Assembly: GCF_014194695.1 (NCBI RefSeq) | Contig: NZ_JACIAH010000005.1 | Coordinates: forward strand, 124,001-188,000 | Direction: 5' to 3' | Source of the DNA: Rhizobium sp. BK399 | GTDB taxonomy: Bacteria; Pseudomonadota; Alphaproteobacteria; Rhizobiales; Rhizobiaceae | Length of the DNA: 64,000 bases | Shown: in pieces, positions 55,244 to 63,670 of the stretch | How the letters are laid out: each line of letters opens with the position of its first letter | How positions within the stretch are numbered: position 1 is the first letter of the stretch | The notes under the pieces: model-generated | Databases searched by the model: none | Seen by the model: only the letters and a program-made list of their open reading frames with translations | What the model was told of the DNA's origin: nothing | Translations under genes and position numbers: made by a program

Positions 55244-56905
55244 CTAGTCGCCCTCGCCGGTCTGCGCTGGCCGCTGCTGGAACAACCGCTTCAAGGCGTC
55301 GACCTGCTCCGCGTCGATCTTCGCGTCCGTCACGGTGATCCAACCATCAATGTAGTGTTGCGGAGCATAGACATGGCCGTACCCCATCGGGGACGTCGTA
55401 GCGGTTGCCATGTCGACGAGCAATTGCAGCATCGTCAGCGCGGGAAACCAACGCAGGCTCGGCGAAACATCGGGTCCTCGCGGCTGCCGCATCCAGGCCG
55501 GCTCCCGGTAGAAGGAATGAGGATCGAAAAACGTCACGGCATCGCTGGCATATTGCAGATAGACAAGGCGAATTGGTCCCCAATGTGCACCGGGAATATC
55601 CAACTGGTTCGTCTGGTTGGTGAACCGAATGAGAGATCCATCCCGGAACTGCGGCAACCAAGCGGGCGATTTGGGATTGCGCGCAGCCGTCACGTCGCGC
55701 CACATTCTGCTTTCGAACGGCGGGCCACTCCACAACGCGCCATGGAAGGGATCCGACACGATATCGAATATGTCGGCGGAGATCTGGGAATTCAGCGCTC
55801 CAAGGCTGAGGCCGTGCAGGTAGAGCTTGGGTCTCTTGTCTCGCGGCAGCGTCGTCCAGTAGCCATAGACTTCACGAAAGAGCGCCCTGGCGGAAGCCGA
55901 TCCGTATTCCGGCTCGACGAGCAGCGAAAGCCAGCTGGTCAGATAGGAATACTGGAGACCCACGCTCGCCACGTCCCCGTGCTGCAGATATTCGAGCGTA
56001 TCCATTGCCTCGGGGTCGATCCAGCCGGTGCCGGTTGGGACGATGATGACGAGCAGCGAGCGTTCGAACGCGCCTTGGCGCTTCATTTCGTCCAGCGCAA
56101 GCCTTGCGCGTTGCTCGATGGTCTCTGCGTTGTTGAGGCCGACGTAAGTTCGTATCGGCTCCTGCGCCACAGTCTTCCAGAAATCGCCGATATCAACGGC
56201 TGTCGGCCCCGATGAGATGAAATGACGGCCCTGGCGACCAAGTCCCTCCCAGGTGACAAGCGAGGCGGTGCTTCCGGTCTTCGCGGGGTCGGCTGGTACG
56301 GGGATGTTGTCTTCCACCAGTGCATCCAATTTCCGGAAGGATGTGTCTGCCATATGGAGAGCCGAGCGCAGCAGCACGCCGTTCACGACGGACCAGAAAA
56401 GCACGATGGCCAGTGCCCCGCCAACCACCTGCGAGACCCGACGCGGGACGAAGCGTGATAGCCATCCCGAAAAGGACAGACAGGTAAGGCGGAACAGCCG
56501 CCCAATCAGAAAGGCCGCGAAAAAGACGAGGATGGCGATGGTCGCAACCTTGAAGGGGTCGGCCGTATCGACACGCTCGATATGCCATAAGTCGCGGATC
56601 GAATTCTGCCAGTCGGCAGCCCGCCAAAGGAAAGCCACGGCCAGCAAGAGGCCAAGTCCGCAAACGATCAGGTTGCCGGGCAGCCTGCGGCCGTCGAAAA
56701 CGGGCAGTTCCAAGTACTTCCACAGCCAAGTGAAACTTACCGCGATGAGATACCCGACCGCGGCGGCAATGCCGGACAGAGCGCCTTGAATGAAATAGGA
56801 GCGCGGCATGAGGCTCGGCGTCAGCGACGCAGCGAAGAAAATGAAGGCTAGGGCCAGCCCCGGCGTCGAAAACGACGCGAACAGGCGCAGCAGCAAACGG
56901 TTCAT
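55244..56905 (-). CDS. Membrane-bound alpha/beta hydrolase, DUF2319 (Abhydrolase_9) family
   Basis: A 553-residue protein. The N-terminal half (about residues 1-190) has about five or six membrane helices; the C-terminal half is an alpha/beta-hydrolase-like domain. The nucleophile elbow is LHGLSLGALNSQ near residue 365, and the block WSGPPFESRMWRDVTAARNPKSP is family-specific. Members resemble lipid- or ester-active hydrolases but none in rhizobia is well characterised. It is first of three exported or membrane proteins on this strand, read in the opposite order to their coordinates. Confidence 0.84.
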   Translation of the reverse strand: MNRLLLRLFASFSTPGLALAFIFFAASLTPSLMPRSYFIQGALSGIAAAVGYLIAVSFTWLWKYLELPVFDGRRLPGNLIVCGLGLLLAVAFLWRAADWQNSIRDLWHIERVDTADPFKVATIAILVFFAAFLIGRLFRLTCLSFSGWLSRFVPRRVSQVVGGALAIVLFWSVVNGVLLRSALHMADTSFRKLDALVEDNIPVPADPAKTGSTASLVTWEGLGRQGRHFISSGPTAVDIGDFWKTVAQEPIRTYVGLNNAETIEQRARLALDEMKRQGAFERSLLVIIVPTGTGWIDPEAMDTLEYLQHGDVASVGLQYSYLTSWLSLLVEPEYGSASARALFREVYGYWTTLPRDKRPKLYLHGLSLGALNSQISADIFDIVSDPFHGALWSGPPFESRMWRDVTAARNPKSPAWLPQFRDGSLIRFTNQTNQLDIPGAHWGPIRLVYLQYASDAVTFFDPHSFYREPAWMRQPRGPDVSPSLRWFPALTMLQLLVDMATATTSPMGYGHVYAPQHYIDGWITVTDAKIDAEQVDALKRLFQQRPAQTGEGD

Positions 56906-56963
56906 GCGTTCCCTCTCATGCTTCTGACGCCGATAACGACCGGCGTGCCCAGTCTTGCCACAT

Positions 56964-58037
56964 CTAAAGTCCGAGGAACTTGAACGGCGCGGACTCCTTG
57001 AAGTCCTTCGTCGCGTCTCCGGCGTAGGTGTGATCCTGGTTCTCGCCCAGATCGAGCTTCATCACCTTACCGCTGTCCTTGGAGAAGTCGATTGCCTTGA
57101 GATCGACCCAAAACGTATTGGGCGTCAGCGCTGACTCGAAGAAGTAGAGCATACGCTTGTGATCTACGACCGTCCGCCAACGTGTCGAGGAGATGTTCGG
57201 CTCTTCCGGCGTGTTCAAGCCGTAAGGCACGGAAGCGTTTCGAATGACGCTGAAGACGCTCGCCAGGGCCCTATTCGGATCTTCGTCCTTGGGAATGGCA
57301 TTCACGTAGAAGGACGCACGCGCGAACCGGTCGGAGGCGCGGTTTGTGCCCGGCAGCATGACCGTCCCGCCGATCTGCTTCCAATAGGAATTCAGGGCGA
57401 GTTGCTCGTCAAAGATCGGCGAGTTCGTCATCACCTGATATTTTCGGTCATGGTGGATGACTTGCCTACCGTTGATGTACTCCACGATCGCACTGTCGCC
57501 AGTCTTGTCGGACATCGAAAGGTGCAGCGTCGTCAGGCGGTTCTCGCCCGGGACGTTGTCGGTGACAACGGTGAAGGGCTCCTTTTCAAGCGCTGCCACC
57601 GCCTCGTCGACGGACGCAAAGTTGTCGAGCACATATTGCCCCCACGCCGCGATCGTCAGGCCCGGCTTGCTGTCCTTGTCGAACTTCGGATACTCGGACT
57701 CCACGAGCCACAGCAGATTGACATTGAGGCCCGCCTCGTTGACCCCATCGGTCGTGGATACGTCGTATCCGGTGGCGACCACGCTGCCATATTTCGCTGT
57801 CCACTTGATGGAGTTCGGACCAGCCTCGCCGTTGCGCTCGATGCCACGCGGCAGCACCCAAAGGTTCGTGGCGACATCGCTCTTCCAGTCCATCGACCGG
57901 GCAGTGATGATGTTTCCATCCGGGCCGAGATAGACCAGGCGCGTGCATGCCTCAGCCGCTGTCTGCCCAAGGACCAACATCGATCCGACGGCGAGCGCAA
58001 CAAGTGAACGAGCCAGAGGGCTACTGCCGAAGATCAT
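56964..58037 (-). CDS. Linear amide C-N hydrolase (choloylglycine hydrolase family)
   Basis: A 357-residue exported enzyme. The signal peptide ends just before CTRLVYLGPDGNIITARSMDW, so the catalytic Cys becomes the N-terminal residue after cleavage, as in bile-salt hydrolases and penicillin V acylases. Conserved ARSMDW and TTDGVNEAGLNV are present. In plant-associated bacteria related enzymes act on penicillin V or acyl-homoserine lactones; bile salts are unlikely here. The substrate is not predictable. Confidence 0.88.
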   Translation of the reverse strand: MIFGSSPLARSLVALAVGSMLVLGQTAAEACTRLVYLGPDGNIITARSMDWKSDVATNLWVLPRGIERNGEAGPNSIKWTAKYGSVVATGYDVSTTDGVNEAGLNVNLLWLVESEYPKFDKDSKPGLTIAAWGQYVLDNFASVDEAVAALEKEPFTVVTDNVPGENRLTTLHLSMSDKTGDSAIVEYINGRQVIHHDRKYQVMTNSPIFDEQLALNSYWKQIGGTVMLPGTNRASDRFARASFYVNAIPKDEDPNRALASVFSVIRNASVPYGLNTPEEPNISSTRWRTVVDHKRMLYFFESALTPNTFWVDLKAIDFSKDSGKVMKLDLGENQDHTYAGDATKDFKESAPFKFLGL

Positions 58038-58066
58038 CCGCTACTCCATCCTTTGTTTGAACTGAA

Positions 58067-58894
58067 CTAGAAGCGCATCGAGAAGCCGACGACAGGACCG
58101 TGTTGGCTGACATCCCAGCGAAATTTGTTCACGCCGGTGAAATCGTCGTTTTCGTAGTCCTGATACAGCAAACGATAGCCAGCCCTCAGGATCGTCGGCT
58201 TGCCGAACATCTCCATCCGGTAGCCGAGATAGGCCTGCGCATTGACGCTGACCTTCGATCCGACATCGAAACCGCCGATGTCAGCCTCGGCAAACAGATT
58301 CCAGCGCTCGGTGAGATCCGCATTCATCCGAAGGCCGATAAATGGATCGGTCCAGTCGGCGCTCTTCGTGGTACTGGTGCCGAAAGCGGAAACATCTGCC
58401 TTCAGCTCAGTCCAACGAACCCCGGCGGTTGGCTCGAAGGCGATCGTTCGAGGTTTTCCAAAGACTGTCTGCCCACCCAGATCAATCTCGTAGGCCTTGA
58501 AGAATGCGCCTGCCGAGAGTGTCGTGGTCTTGATATCAAGCCCGATCTCGTGCGCGAAAGCCTCTTCATCCTGACTTGTCTGAACGTGCTGCCCATCGAA
58601 ATAGACGCCCCATTTTCCGTTCGTAACCTCGACATTTCCCATCAGGACGAAATCGAGGCGATCGAAAATCTCGGAGAACGGCACGTCCACATCCGTGTCG
58701 AAGCCGGCGAGCGATCCACTGCCATTCAGCGAGGCGGCCCAGGCATATGGGCTGACGATGACTGCCCATTCCCTCTCCGGCTCCATGCGCTCAGCATCGA
58801 AGTCAGCAGCCCTGCTCGGTGAAAACGCTATCGACGACATGCAAAACACGAGGCCGAACAAACTCATCGGCACGCAAGGCGAGAATCGAAGCAT
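58067..58894 (-). CDS. Outer-membrane beta-barrel protein, hypothetical
   Basis: A 275-residue protein with a signal peptide ending SRAAD and many alternating beta-strand stretches; the C-terminus ends in VVGFSMRF, whose terminal Phe is the usual outer-membrane insertion signal. No family name is recognised. It lies 29 bp before the choloylglycine-hydrolase gene on the same strand and may be co-expressed with it. Confidence 0.75.
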   Translation of the reverse strand: MLRFSPCVPMSLFGLVFCMSSIAFSPSRAADFDAERMEPEREWAVIVSPYAWAASLNGSGSLAGFDTDVDVPFSEIFDRLDFVLMGNVEVTNGKWGVYFDGQHVQTSQDEEAFAHEIGLDIKTTTLSAGAFFKAYEIDLGGQTVFGKPRTIAFEPTAGVRWTELKADVSAFGTSTTKSADWTDPFIGLRMNADLTERWNLFAEADIGGFDVGSKVSVNAQAYLGYRMEMFGKPTILRAGYRLLYQDYENDDFTGVNKFRWDVSQHGPVVGFSMRF

Positions 58895-58980
58895 TCCTAG
58901 CCTCCGCTACGGGACGCCTCGCACCTTACTATCTGAAAGCGCAAATTCAAGGGACGCACGAACAGGTAGCCGGCACGAAA

Positions 58981-59013
58981 AAAGTCCCCCGCAACATTGC
59001 GCGGGAGACTTTC
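58981..59013 (-). terminator. Terminator after the chemoreceptor gene
   Basis: AAAGTCCCCCGC pairs with GCGGGAGACTTT (one mismatch) around a short loop; on the minus strand a run of T follows. It ends the chemoreceptor transcript and isolates it from the beta-barrel gene. Confidence 0.8.
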
Positions 59014-59034
59014 GATGCGTCGTTAGCCGAGTAG

Positions 59035-60855
59035 TCAGGCGGCGTGGGACATCCGGCCCGCGGCACCGCCAGTGGCAGCGCGCAGTCTGAAGTTGGCGAG
59101 CAATGTGCTCAGCTGCCGGCTTTCCTCGGCCAGCGTCTGGCTTGCAGCCGTAGTCTCTTCCACCATCGCGGCATTCTGCTGCGTCATCTGGTCCATGTGA
59201 TTGACCGAGGTGTTGATCTCGTTGAGCCCCGTCGCCTGCTCGCGCGCCGCTGTGGCGATCGACGCGACATGGTTGTTGACGCGATTGACCAGTTCCTCGA
59301 TTTCGAGCAGGGCGTCGCCGGTGGAGCGCACCAGCATGACGCCGTTGCCGACCTCGCTTGCCGAGGTGCTGATCAGCACCTTGATCTCCTTTGCGGCATT
59401 GGCCGAGCGTTGCGCCAACTCACGCACTTCCTGTGCGACCACGGCGAAGCCGCGTCCCGCCTCGCCTGCACGCGCCGCCTCGACACCGGCATTGAGTGCG
59501 AGCAGGTTCGTCTGGAAGGCAATCTCGTCGATGACGCCGATGATCTGACCGATACGGTTGGACGAATCCTCGATCCGGTTCATCGCAGTTACCGCATTGC
59601 GGACAATCTCACCCGACTTGCCGGCGCTGGTCTTGGTTTCCGCTACCATCTCGCGAGCCTCCGCCGCGCGTTCCGACGCCGTCCGCACCGTCGCAGTAAT
59701 TTCGTCAAGAGCCGCCGCTGTCTCTTCAAGGGCGGCCGCCTGCTGTTCGGTGCGCTTCGACAGATTGTTTGTTGCTCCGCTGATATTGCCGGCGCTGTCG
59801 TTGACGACACGCGTCGATTCCGCGATCGCCTGGATAACCCCATTCAGCGCGCCAACCGCGGAGTTGAAGTCGGATCGCAGCTTGGCATAGTCGTCGCCGA
59901 GATCGTCGATCGACACGGTCAGGTCGCCGACCGCCAGTTTCTCGAGGCCGGCACCGAGCGACTGGATGGCAAGGCTCTGACGATCCGCCGCCGAGCGCAA
60001 ATTGGCCTCGTTGCCCCGACGCTCCTCCTCGATCTGCGACTGATGCCGGCCCTCGCGATCCCGCATGACCGCGCGCTCACGGACGGAATCCCGCAACACA
60101 AGCAGGGATTTCGCCATCGCGCCGATCTCGTCACGTCTGTCGTGATCGACGATGTCGACCGCATCATGCTCATCGGCAATGGCGTTCATCGCGCCCTTGA
60201 GCCGAGCGATCGGCGACGTCACGCTGCGCACAATGCCAAAGGCAACCGCGATGATGACAATCGCGCCGACAAGGCAGGCGCCGCCCGCCCAGATCGCATT
60301 CTGACGATAAAGGGCCGCAAGATCGTCGGCATAGACGCCTGTGCCGACGACCCAGCCCCAAGGTTCGAAGCCGACCACATGCGAGTATTTCAGCACCGGC
60401 TCTGCCGCACCCGGCTTCGGCCAGTAGTAGTCGACAAAGCCTTCGCCGCTCTTCTTCACGGTGTTGGCGAACTCAACGAAGATGAATTTCCCGGTCGGAT
60501 CCTTGTTCTGGGACAGATCCGTTCCGTTCAGCTCCGGCTTGATCGGATGCATGATCATCGTCGGATGCATGTCATTGATCCAGAAGTAGCCATTGCCGCC
60601 GTAGCGCATGGCCGAGATCACGTCTTTCGCCGCAGTTTGCGCCTGCTCTCGCGTCATCGCGCCGGACTGTTCCAGCTTGTAGTATTTCTCGAAGATGGCG
60701 ATCGCCGTCGCGTCCATCTGCGCAAGACCATGCTTGCGCTCGCTCTCCAGCTTGGCATGCGAATAGTTCAGGAAGAAGGTGATGGCGAGCACCAGAATAG
60801 TCAGCGCCAGCCCCACAAGAGAATAGAGGCGGGTGGAAATCTTGACGTTACGCAT
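59035..60855 (-). CDS. Methyl-accepting chemotaxis protein with single Cache sensor
   Basis: A 606-residue transmembrane chemoreceptor: helix 1 at about 10-30, a periplasmic sCache domain (about 35-185; GGNGYFWINDMHPTMIMHP), helix 2 at about 192-212, HAMP, and a cytoplasmic signalling domain. The hairpin tip is EIAFQTNLLALNAGVEAARA. sCache_2 receptors often bind small carboxylates. No C-terminal CheR-tethering pentapeptide is present. A single gene with its own terminator. Confidence 0.93.
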   Translation of the reverse strand: MRNVKISTRLYSLVGLALTILVLAITFFLNYSHAKLESERKHGLAQMDATAIAIFEKYYKLEQSGAMTREQAQTAAKDVISAMRYGGNGYFWINDMHPTMIMHPIKPELNGTDLSQNKDPTGKFIFVEFANTVKKSGEGFVDYYWPKPGAAEPVLKYSHVVGFEPWGWVVGTGVYADDLAALYRQNAIWAGGACLVGAIVIIAVAFGIVRSVTSPIARLKGAMNAIADEHDAVDIVDHDRRDEIGAMAKSLLVLRDSVRERAVMRDREGRHQSQIEEERRGNEANLRSAADRQSLAIQSLGAGLEKLAVGDLTVSIDDLGDDYAKLRSDFNSAVGALNGVIQAIAESTRVVNDSAGNISGATNNLSKRTEQQAAALEETAAALDEITATVRTASERAAEAREMVAETKTSAGKSGEIVRNAVTAMNRIEDSSNRIGQIIGVIDEIAFQTNLLALNAGVEAARAGEAGRGFAVVAQEVRELAQRSANAAKEIKVLISTSASEVGNGVMLVRSTGDALLEIEELVNRVNNHVASIATAAREQATGLNEINTSVNHMDQMTQQNAAMVEETTAASQTLAEESRQLSTLLANFRLRAATGGAAGRMSHAA

Positions 60856-61174
60856 TGAGCCCCAGCAGTTCAGAATTTGATCATAGTCAAATACTGCTAT
60901 GCGGGCCTTACTGGATGGTGAATTTTAATTAGATCTCACTGAATTGCCGCAAGGTGATGATTTTCTCAAATGTCTCGCATATTCGCGCAAGTCATTGATT
61001 TATATTGACCGCCCAACATTGCACCAAAGCACGCTAGGTAATATCTCATAGAACTATAGTCTGAGTTTGGGAGAGGGACGCCTCACCTCCAGACATCAGC
61101 GCGTTTCGCTTCCAGGGCATCTGCGCTAGGGTCCCTCGGAATCGTTGTCCGTTTTTCTTGAACAGGAGCCTTCC
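60856..61174. other. AT-rich divergent gap, nothing definite
   Basis: A 319-bp non-coding stretch between the chemoreceptor and the thioesterase. It is AT-rich around 60920-61040 and must hold promoters for both genes. No dyad or RNA feature stands out. Confidence 0.4.
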
Positions 61175-61558
61175 ATGACCGACGCCAAGCCGAATGGCGC
61201 CCTGACCCTTCGCACCGTGGCCATGCCCGCCGACGCCAATCCGGCAGGCGACATTTTCGGCGGTTGGGTCATGGCACAGATGGACCTTGCGTCCGGCATT
61301 ACGGCATCGGAACGCGCAAAGGGTCGCGTCGTCACCGCAGCGGTCAAGGAAATGGCATTCGCTCTGCCAGTGAAGATCGGCGACACTCTTTCAGTCTTCA
61401 CCACGATCGAAGCTGTCGGCCGCACCTCAATCACGCTCTCGGTCGAGGCATGGGCTACCCGTGCCCGCTACAACAACATGGAACAAGTGACGGCGGCGAC
61501 GTTCATCATGGTCGCGCTCGACGAGACCGGAAAGCCGAAGCCGGTTCCAGCGGAATAG
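61175..61558 (+). CDS. Acyl-CoA thioesterase (hotdog fold, YciA-type)
   Basis: A 127-residue acyl-CoA hydrolase. The family opening RTVAMPADANPAGDIFGGWVM has the catalytic Asp, and ASERAKGRVVTAAVKEMAF follows. Length is normal for a single hotdog domain. CAGGAG lies upstream of the ATG. It is followed after 3 bp by a membrane protein gene, so they form an operon. Confidence 0.9.
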   Translation: MTDAKPNGALTLRTVAMPADANPAGDIFGGWVMAQMDLASGITASERAKGRVVTAAVKEMAFALPVKIGDTLSVFTTIEAVGRTSITLSVEAWATRARYNNMEQVTAATFIMVALDETGKPKPVPAE

Positions 61559-61561
61559 GCC

Positions 61562-62149
61562 ATGGAATCGGTCAGCTCGCCCGAGGTCTTTCTCCACATC
61601 AAGGTCGTGATGGGGATGGTGATCTCGCTCAGCCTTGCGCGGCTGCTGACGGGCATCGCCGGCATCATCCAGCATCCGGGAAAGGGCAAGCCCTATGCCG
61701 TCCATCTCGGCTGGGCGGCATCGATGTTCCTCTTCATCATCCACATCTGGTGGTGGGAGTATCGGCTGCAGGCCGTGCCGGTGCTGCATTTCGGCATCTA
61801 CCTGTTTCTCGTCTCGTTCTGCTGCCTGTTCTTCATGCTCTGCGCGCTGCTCTTCCCAGCCTCGCTCGACGAGTATGGCGGCTACGAAGAGTATTTCTAT
61901 TCGCGTCGGCGCTGGTTCTTCGGCACGCTCGCCCTCACCTATGCCGTCGACATCATCGATACCGCGATCAAGGGGGCAGACCATATCCAGTCTATCGGCT
62001 GGGAGTTTCCGGCGCGCAACATCGCCTATGTCATCCTCTGCGTCATCGCCGCATGGACGGCCAACCGCCGCTTCCACGCCGTCTTCGTCTGGCTCAATCT
62101 GCTCTATCAGGTCAGCTTCATTTTCCGCATCTATGACGTCCTGGGATAA
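61562..62149 (+). CDS. Polytopic membrane protein, unrecognised
   Basis: A 195-residue protein with about six hydrophobic segments and the conserved-looking acidic/aromatic patch LDEYGGYEEYFYSRRRWFFG. It is likely an inner-membrane protein co-expressed with the thioesterase. I do not recognise the family. The operator region of the SRPBCC-arsR module begins right at its stop codon. Confidence 0.7.
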   Translation: MESVSSPEVFLHIKVVMGMVISLSLARLLTGIAGIIQHPGKGKPYAVHLGWAASMFLFIIHIWWWEYRLQAVPVLHFGIYLFLVSFCCLFFMLCALLFPASLDEYGGYEEYFYSRRRWFFGTLALTYAVDIIDTAIKGADHIQSIGWEFPARNIAYVILCVIAAWTANRRFHAVFVWLNLLYQVSFIFRIYDVLG

Positions 62150-62153
62150 ATGC

Positions 62154-62169
62154 GCAACTTTTTGGTTGC
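62154..62169 (+). promoter_or_regulatory. ArsR operator candidate 1 before SRPBCC-arsR
   Basis: Perfect dyad GCAAC-N6-GTTGC. The surrounding CGCAACTTTTTGGTTG is nearly identical to the site before gst at 27882-27897. Centre lies about 55 bp before the SRPBCC start. Confidence 0.65.
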
Positions 62170-62195
62170 TATTTCGCCGCCACCATGAGACAAAA

Positions 62196-62213
62196 GGCAA
62201 CCAGGAGGTTGCC
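62196..62213 (+). promoter_or_regulatory. ArsR operator candidate 2, overlapping the ribosome site
   Basis: Perfect dyad GGCAACC-AGGA-GGTTGCC, containing the same GCAAC-N6-GTTGC core as candidate 1, 43 bp downstream. It includes the AGGAGG ribosome site 8 nt before the SRPBCC ATG. The stem could bind a dimer as DNA or, in mRNA, hide the ribosome site. Confidence 0.65.
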
Positions 62214-62216
62214 GAT

Positions 62217-62663
62217 ATGTCTGATCGCATCGAGAAAATCATCGAACTGAACGCTTCGGTCGAGCGCGTCTGGAAGGCCATCACCGATCATCGCGAATTC
62301 GGCGAATGGTTCCGCGTCCAGCTCGATGGACCCTTCGTGCCCGGCCAGAACTCGACTGGCCACATCACCCATCCCGGCTACGAACACATTCGCTGGCAGG
62401 CCACCGTCAAACGCATGGAGGAGCCCAAGCTTTTTTCCTTCACGTGGCATCCCTACGGCATCGATCCCAACGTCGACTATTCCAAGGAAGAGCCGACGCT
62501 CGTCGAGTTTCGTCTCGAGCCGACGTCGTCGGGTTCGCGCCTGACGGTCACGGAATCGGGTTTTGACAAAGTCCCGCCGCATCGCCGCGAGGAGGCATTC
62601 CGTATGAACGACGGGGGCTGGGCCGAACAGATGAAAAACATCAAGGAATACGTCGATAGATAA
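62217..62663 (+). CDS. SRPBCC (AHSA1-like) domain protein (second module)
   Basis: A 148-residue SRPBCC protein. It begins MSDRIEKIIELNASVERVWKAI and contains RVQLDGPFVPGQNSTG and the helical end AFRMNDGGWAEQMKNIKEYV. It is distinct from the copy at 28988 but of the same fold. Its last codons overlap the arsR start. It should bind a hydrophobic ligand; identity unknown. Confidence 0.88.
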   Translation: MSDRIEKIIELNASVERVWKAITDHREFGEWFRVQLDGPFVPGQNSTGHITHPGYEHIRWQATVKRMEEPKLFSFTWHPYGIDPNVDYSKEEPTLVEFRLEPTSSGSRLTVTESGFDKVPPHRREEAFRMNDGGWAEQMKNIKEYVDR

Positions 62664-62988
62664 CGTCGATTTCCACCGCGAGAACGCGGCAATCCTGTTC
62701 GCCGCCTTGGGAGACCCGACGCGCCTGTCACTGCTGACAACCCTCAGCGACGGGCGCGAACGCTCGATCGCAGGGCTTTCGGTCGGCACTGTCCTCACCC
62801 GGCAGGCGGTGACAAAGCATCTGCACGTGCTGGAACAGGCCGGCCTCGTTCGCTCCACCAAGGTTGGGCGGGAAAGCCATTACGCTTTCCAACCCGATCG
62901 GATCGGCGATATGCGTGCCTATCTCGACAGCGTCTCCCGGCAATGGGACGACGCGCTCGAACGCCTGCGCGCCTTCGTGGAGCGGTAG
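62656..62988 (+). CDS. ArsR family regulator with apparent AUA start (second module)
   Basis: A 110-residue regulator if translated from AUA at 62656. The frame reads (M)DNVDFHRENAAILFAALGDPTRLSLL, the complete first helix of an ArsR domain, and AAGGAA lies 7-8 nt before the AUA. No ATG, GTG or usable TTG occurs upstream in frame. The first ordinary start, TTG at 62707, would remove the first helix and begin within AALGDPTR. The recognition region LTRQAVTKHLHVLEQAGLV is intact. It overlaps the SRPBCC gene by 8 bp. The AUA may instead be a mutated ATG or a sequencing error. Confidence 0.75.
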   Translation: MDNVDFHRENAAILFAALGDPTRLSLLTTLSDGRERSIAGLSVGTVLTRQAVTKHLHVLEQAGLVRSTKVGRESHYAFQPDRIGDMRAYLDSVSRQWDDALERLRAFVER

Positions 62989-63010
62989 ACACATCAGCTA
63001 GCGAATGGGC

Positions 63011-63364
63011 CTAGCCGCGAAAAATGAAGGATGCACCGATCGCGATCAGGGCAAAGCCGATCGCATGGTTCCACGTCAGGTTCTCGCCGAGCCAGAAGAC
63101 CGAGAACCCGGAGAAGACGAGAAGCGTAATTACCTCCTGCATCGTCTTCAGCTGCGCCGTCGAATAGACAGCCGAGCCGATGCGATTCGCCGGCACGGCA
63201 AGGCAATATTCGAAAAAAGCGATCGCCCAGCTGACGACGATGGCGATGAACAGCGCCGCCCCCTTATGCTTCAGATGGCCGTACCAGGCGAAGGTCATAA
63301 AGATGTTCGACGCGAAAAGCATGACGACCGGCCAGACGGCGGCTGGGCTGAGGGCAAAAGGCAT
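63011..63364 (-). CDS. DUF486 family membrane protein
   Basis: A 117-residue protein with four helices of the DUF486 (small DMT-related) type. Signature parts are FMTFAWYGHLKHK, SWAIAFFEYCLAVPANRIG and STAQLKTMQEVITL. The ATG at 63364 gives the normal length. Its role is unknown; small multidrug-like transport has been suggested for the superfamily. It converges on the arsR gene. Confidence 0.87.
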   Translation of the reverse strand: MPFALSPAAVWPVVMLFASNIFMTFAWYGHLKHKGAALFIAIVVSWAIAFFEYCLAVPANRIGSAVYSTAQLKTMQEVITLLVFSGFSVFWLGENLTWNHAIGFALIAIGASFIFRG

Positions 63365-63670
63365 GGGTGATTCCCGGAAATTGAAACTGGCGGCAGCATG
63401 TATCGCCAAATTTCCGCTCTGCAAGGGCCCGTGCGGACTTGCAGCCGCCTCTACGTCCGCAATCGAGTGTAACACCTCAAAGGATCACTCATTCAGCAAT
63501 CAGTGGTTGATGTTAATTTGTGTGAATTTCTCAAAGGCTGTGCGCCTAATAGGAAAGGCATCCGCAGATTGACAGTCCGATACGCTGCAGCGGAACGAAT
63601 TGCCCGCAACATCGCCGCGCGTCGCCCGTCCGGATCGCCTTCACCAGTCGTCTACCGGAGGGGACGCGCC
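63365..63670. other. Divergent gap, nothing definite
   Basis: A 306-bp non-coding stretch between the DUF486 gene and the gene at the right edge. GGAGGGG before 63671 is the ribosome site of the latter. I see no RNA gene or clear dyad. Confidence 0.4.

Noticed and set aside
59044..60858. 604-codon plus-strand open frame opposite the chemoreceptor
   Set aside because: The minus-strand frame encodes a complete Cache-HAMP-signalling protein; the antisense product is Arg/His/Asp-rich noise.
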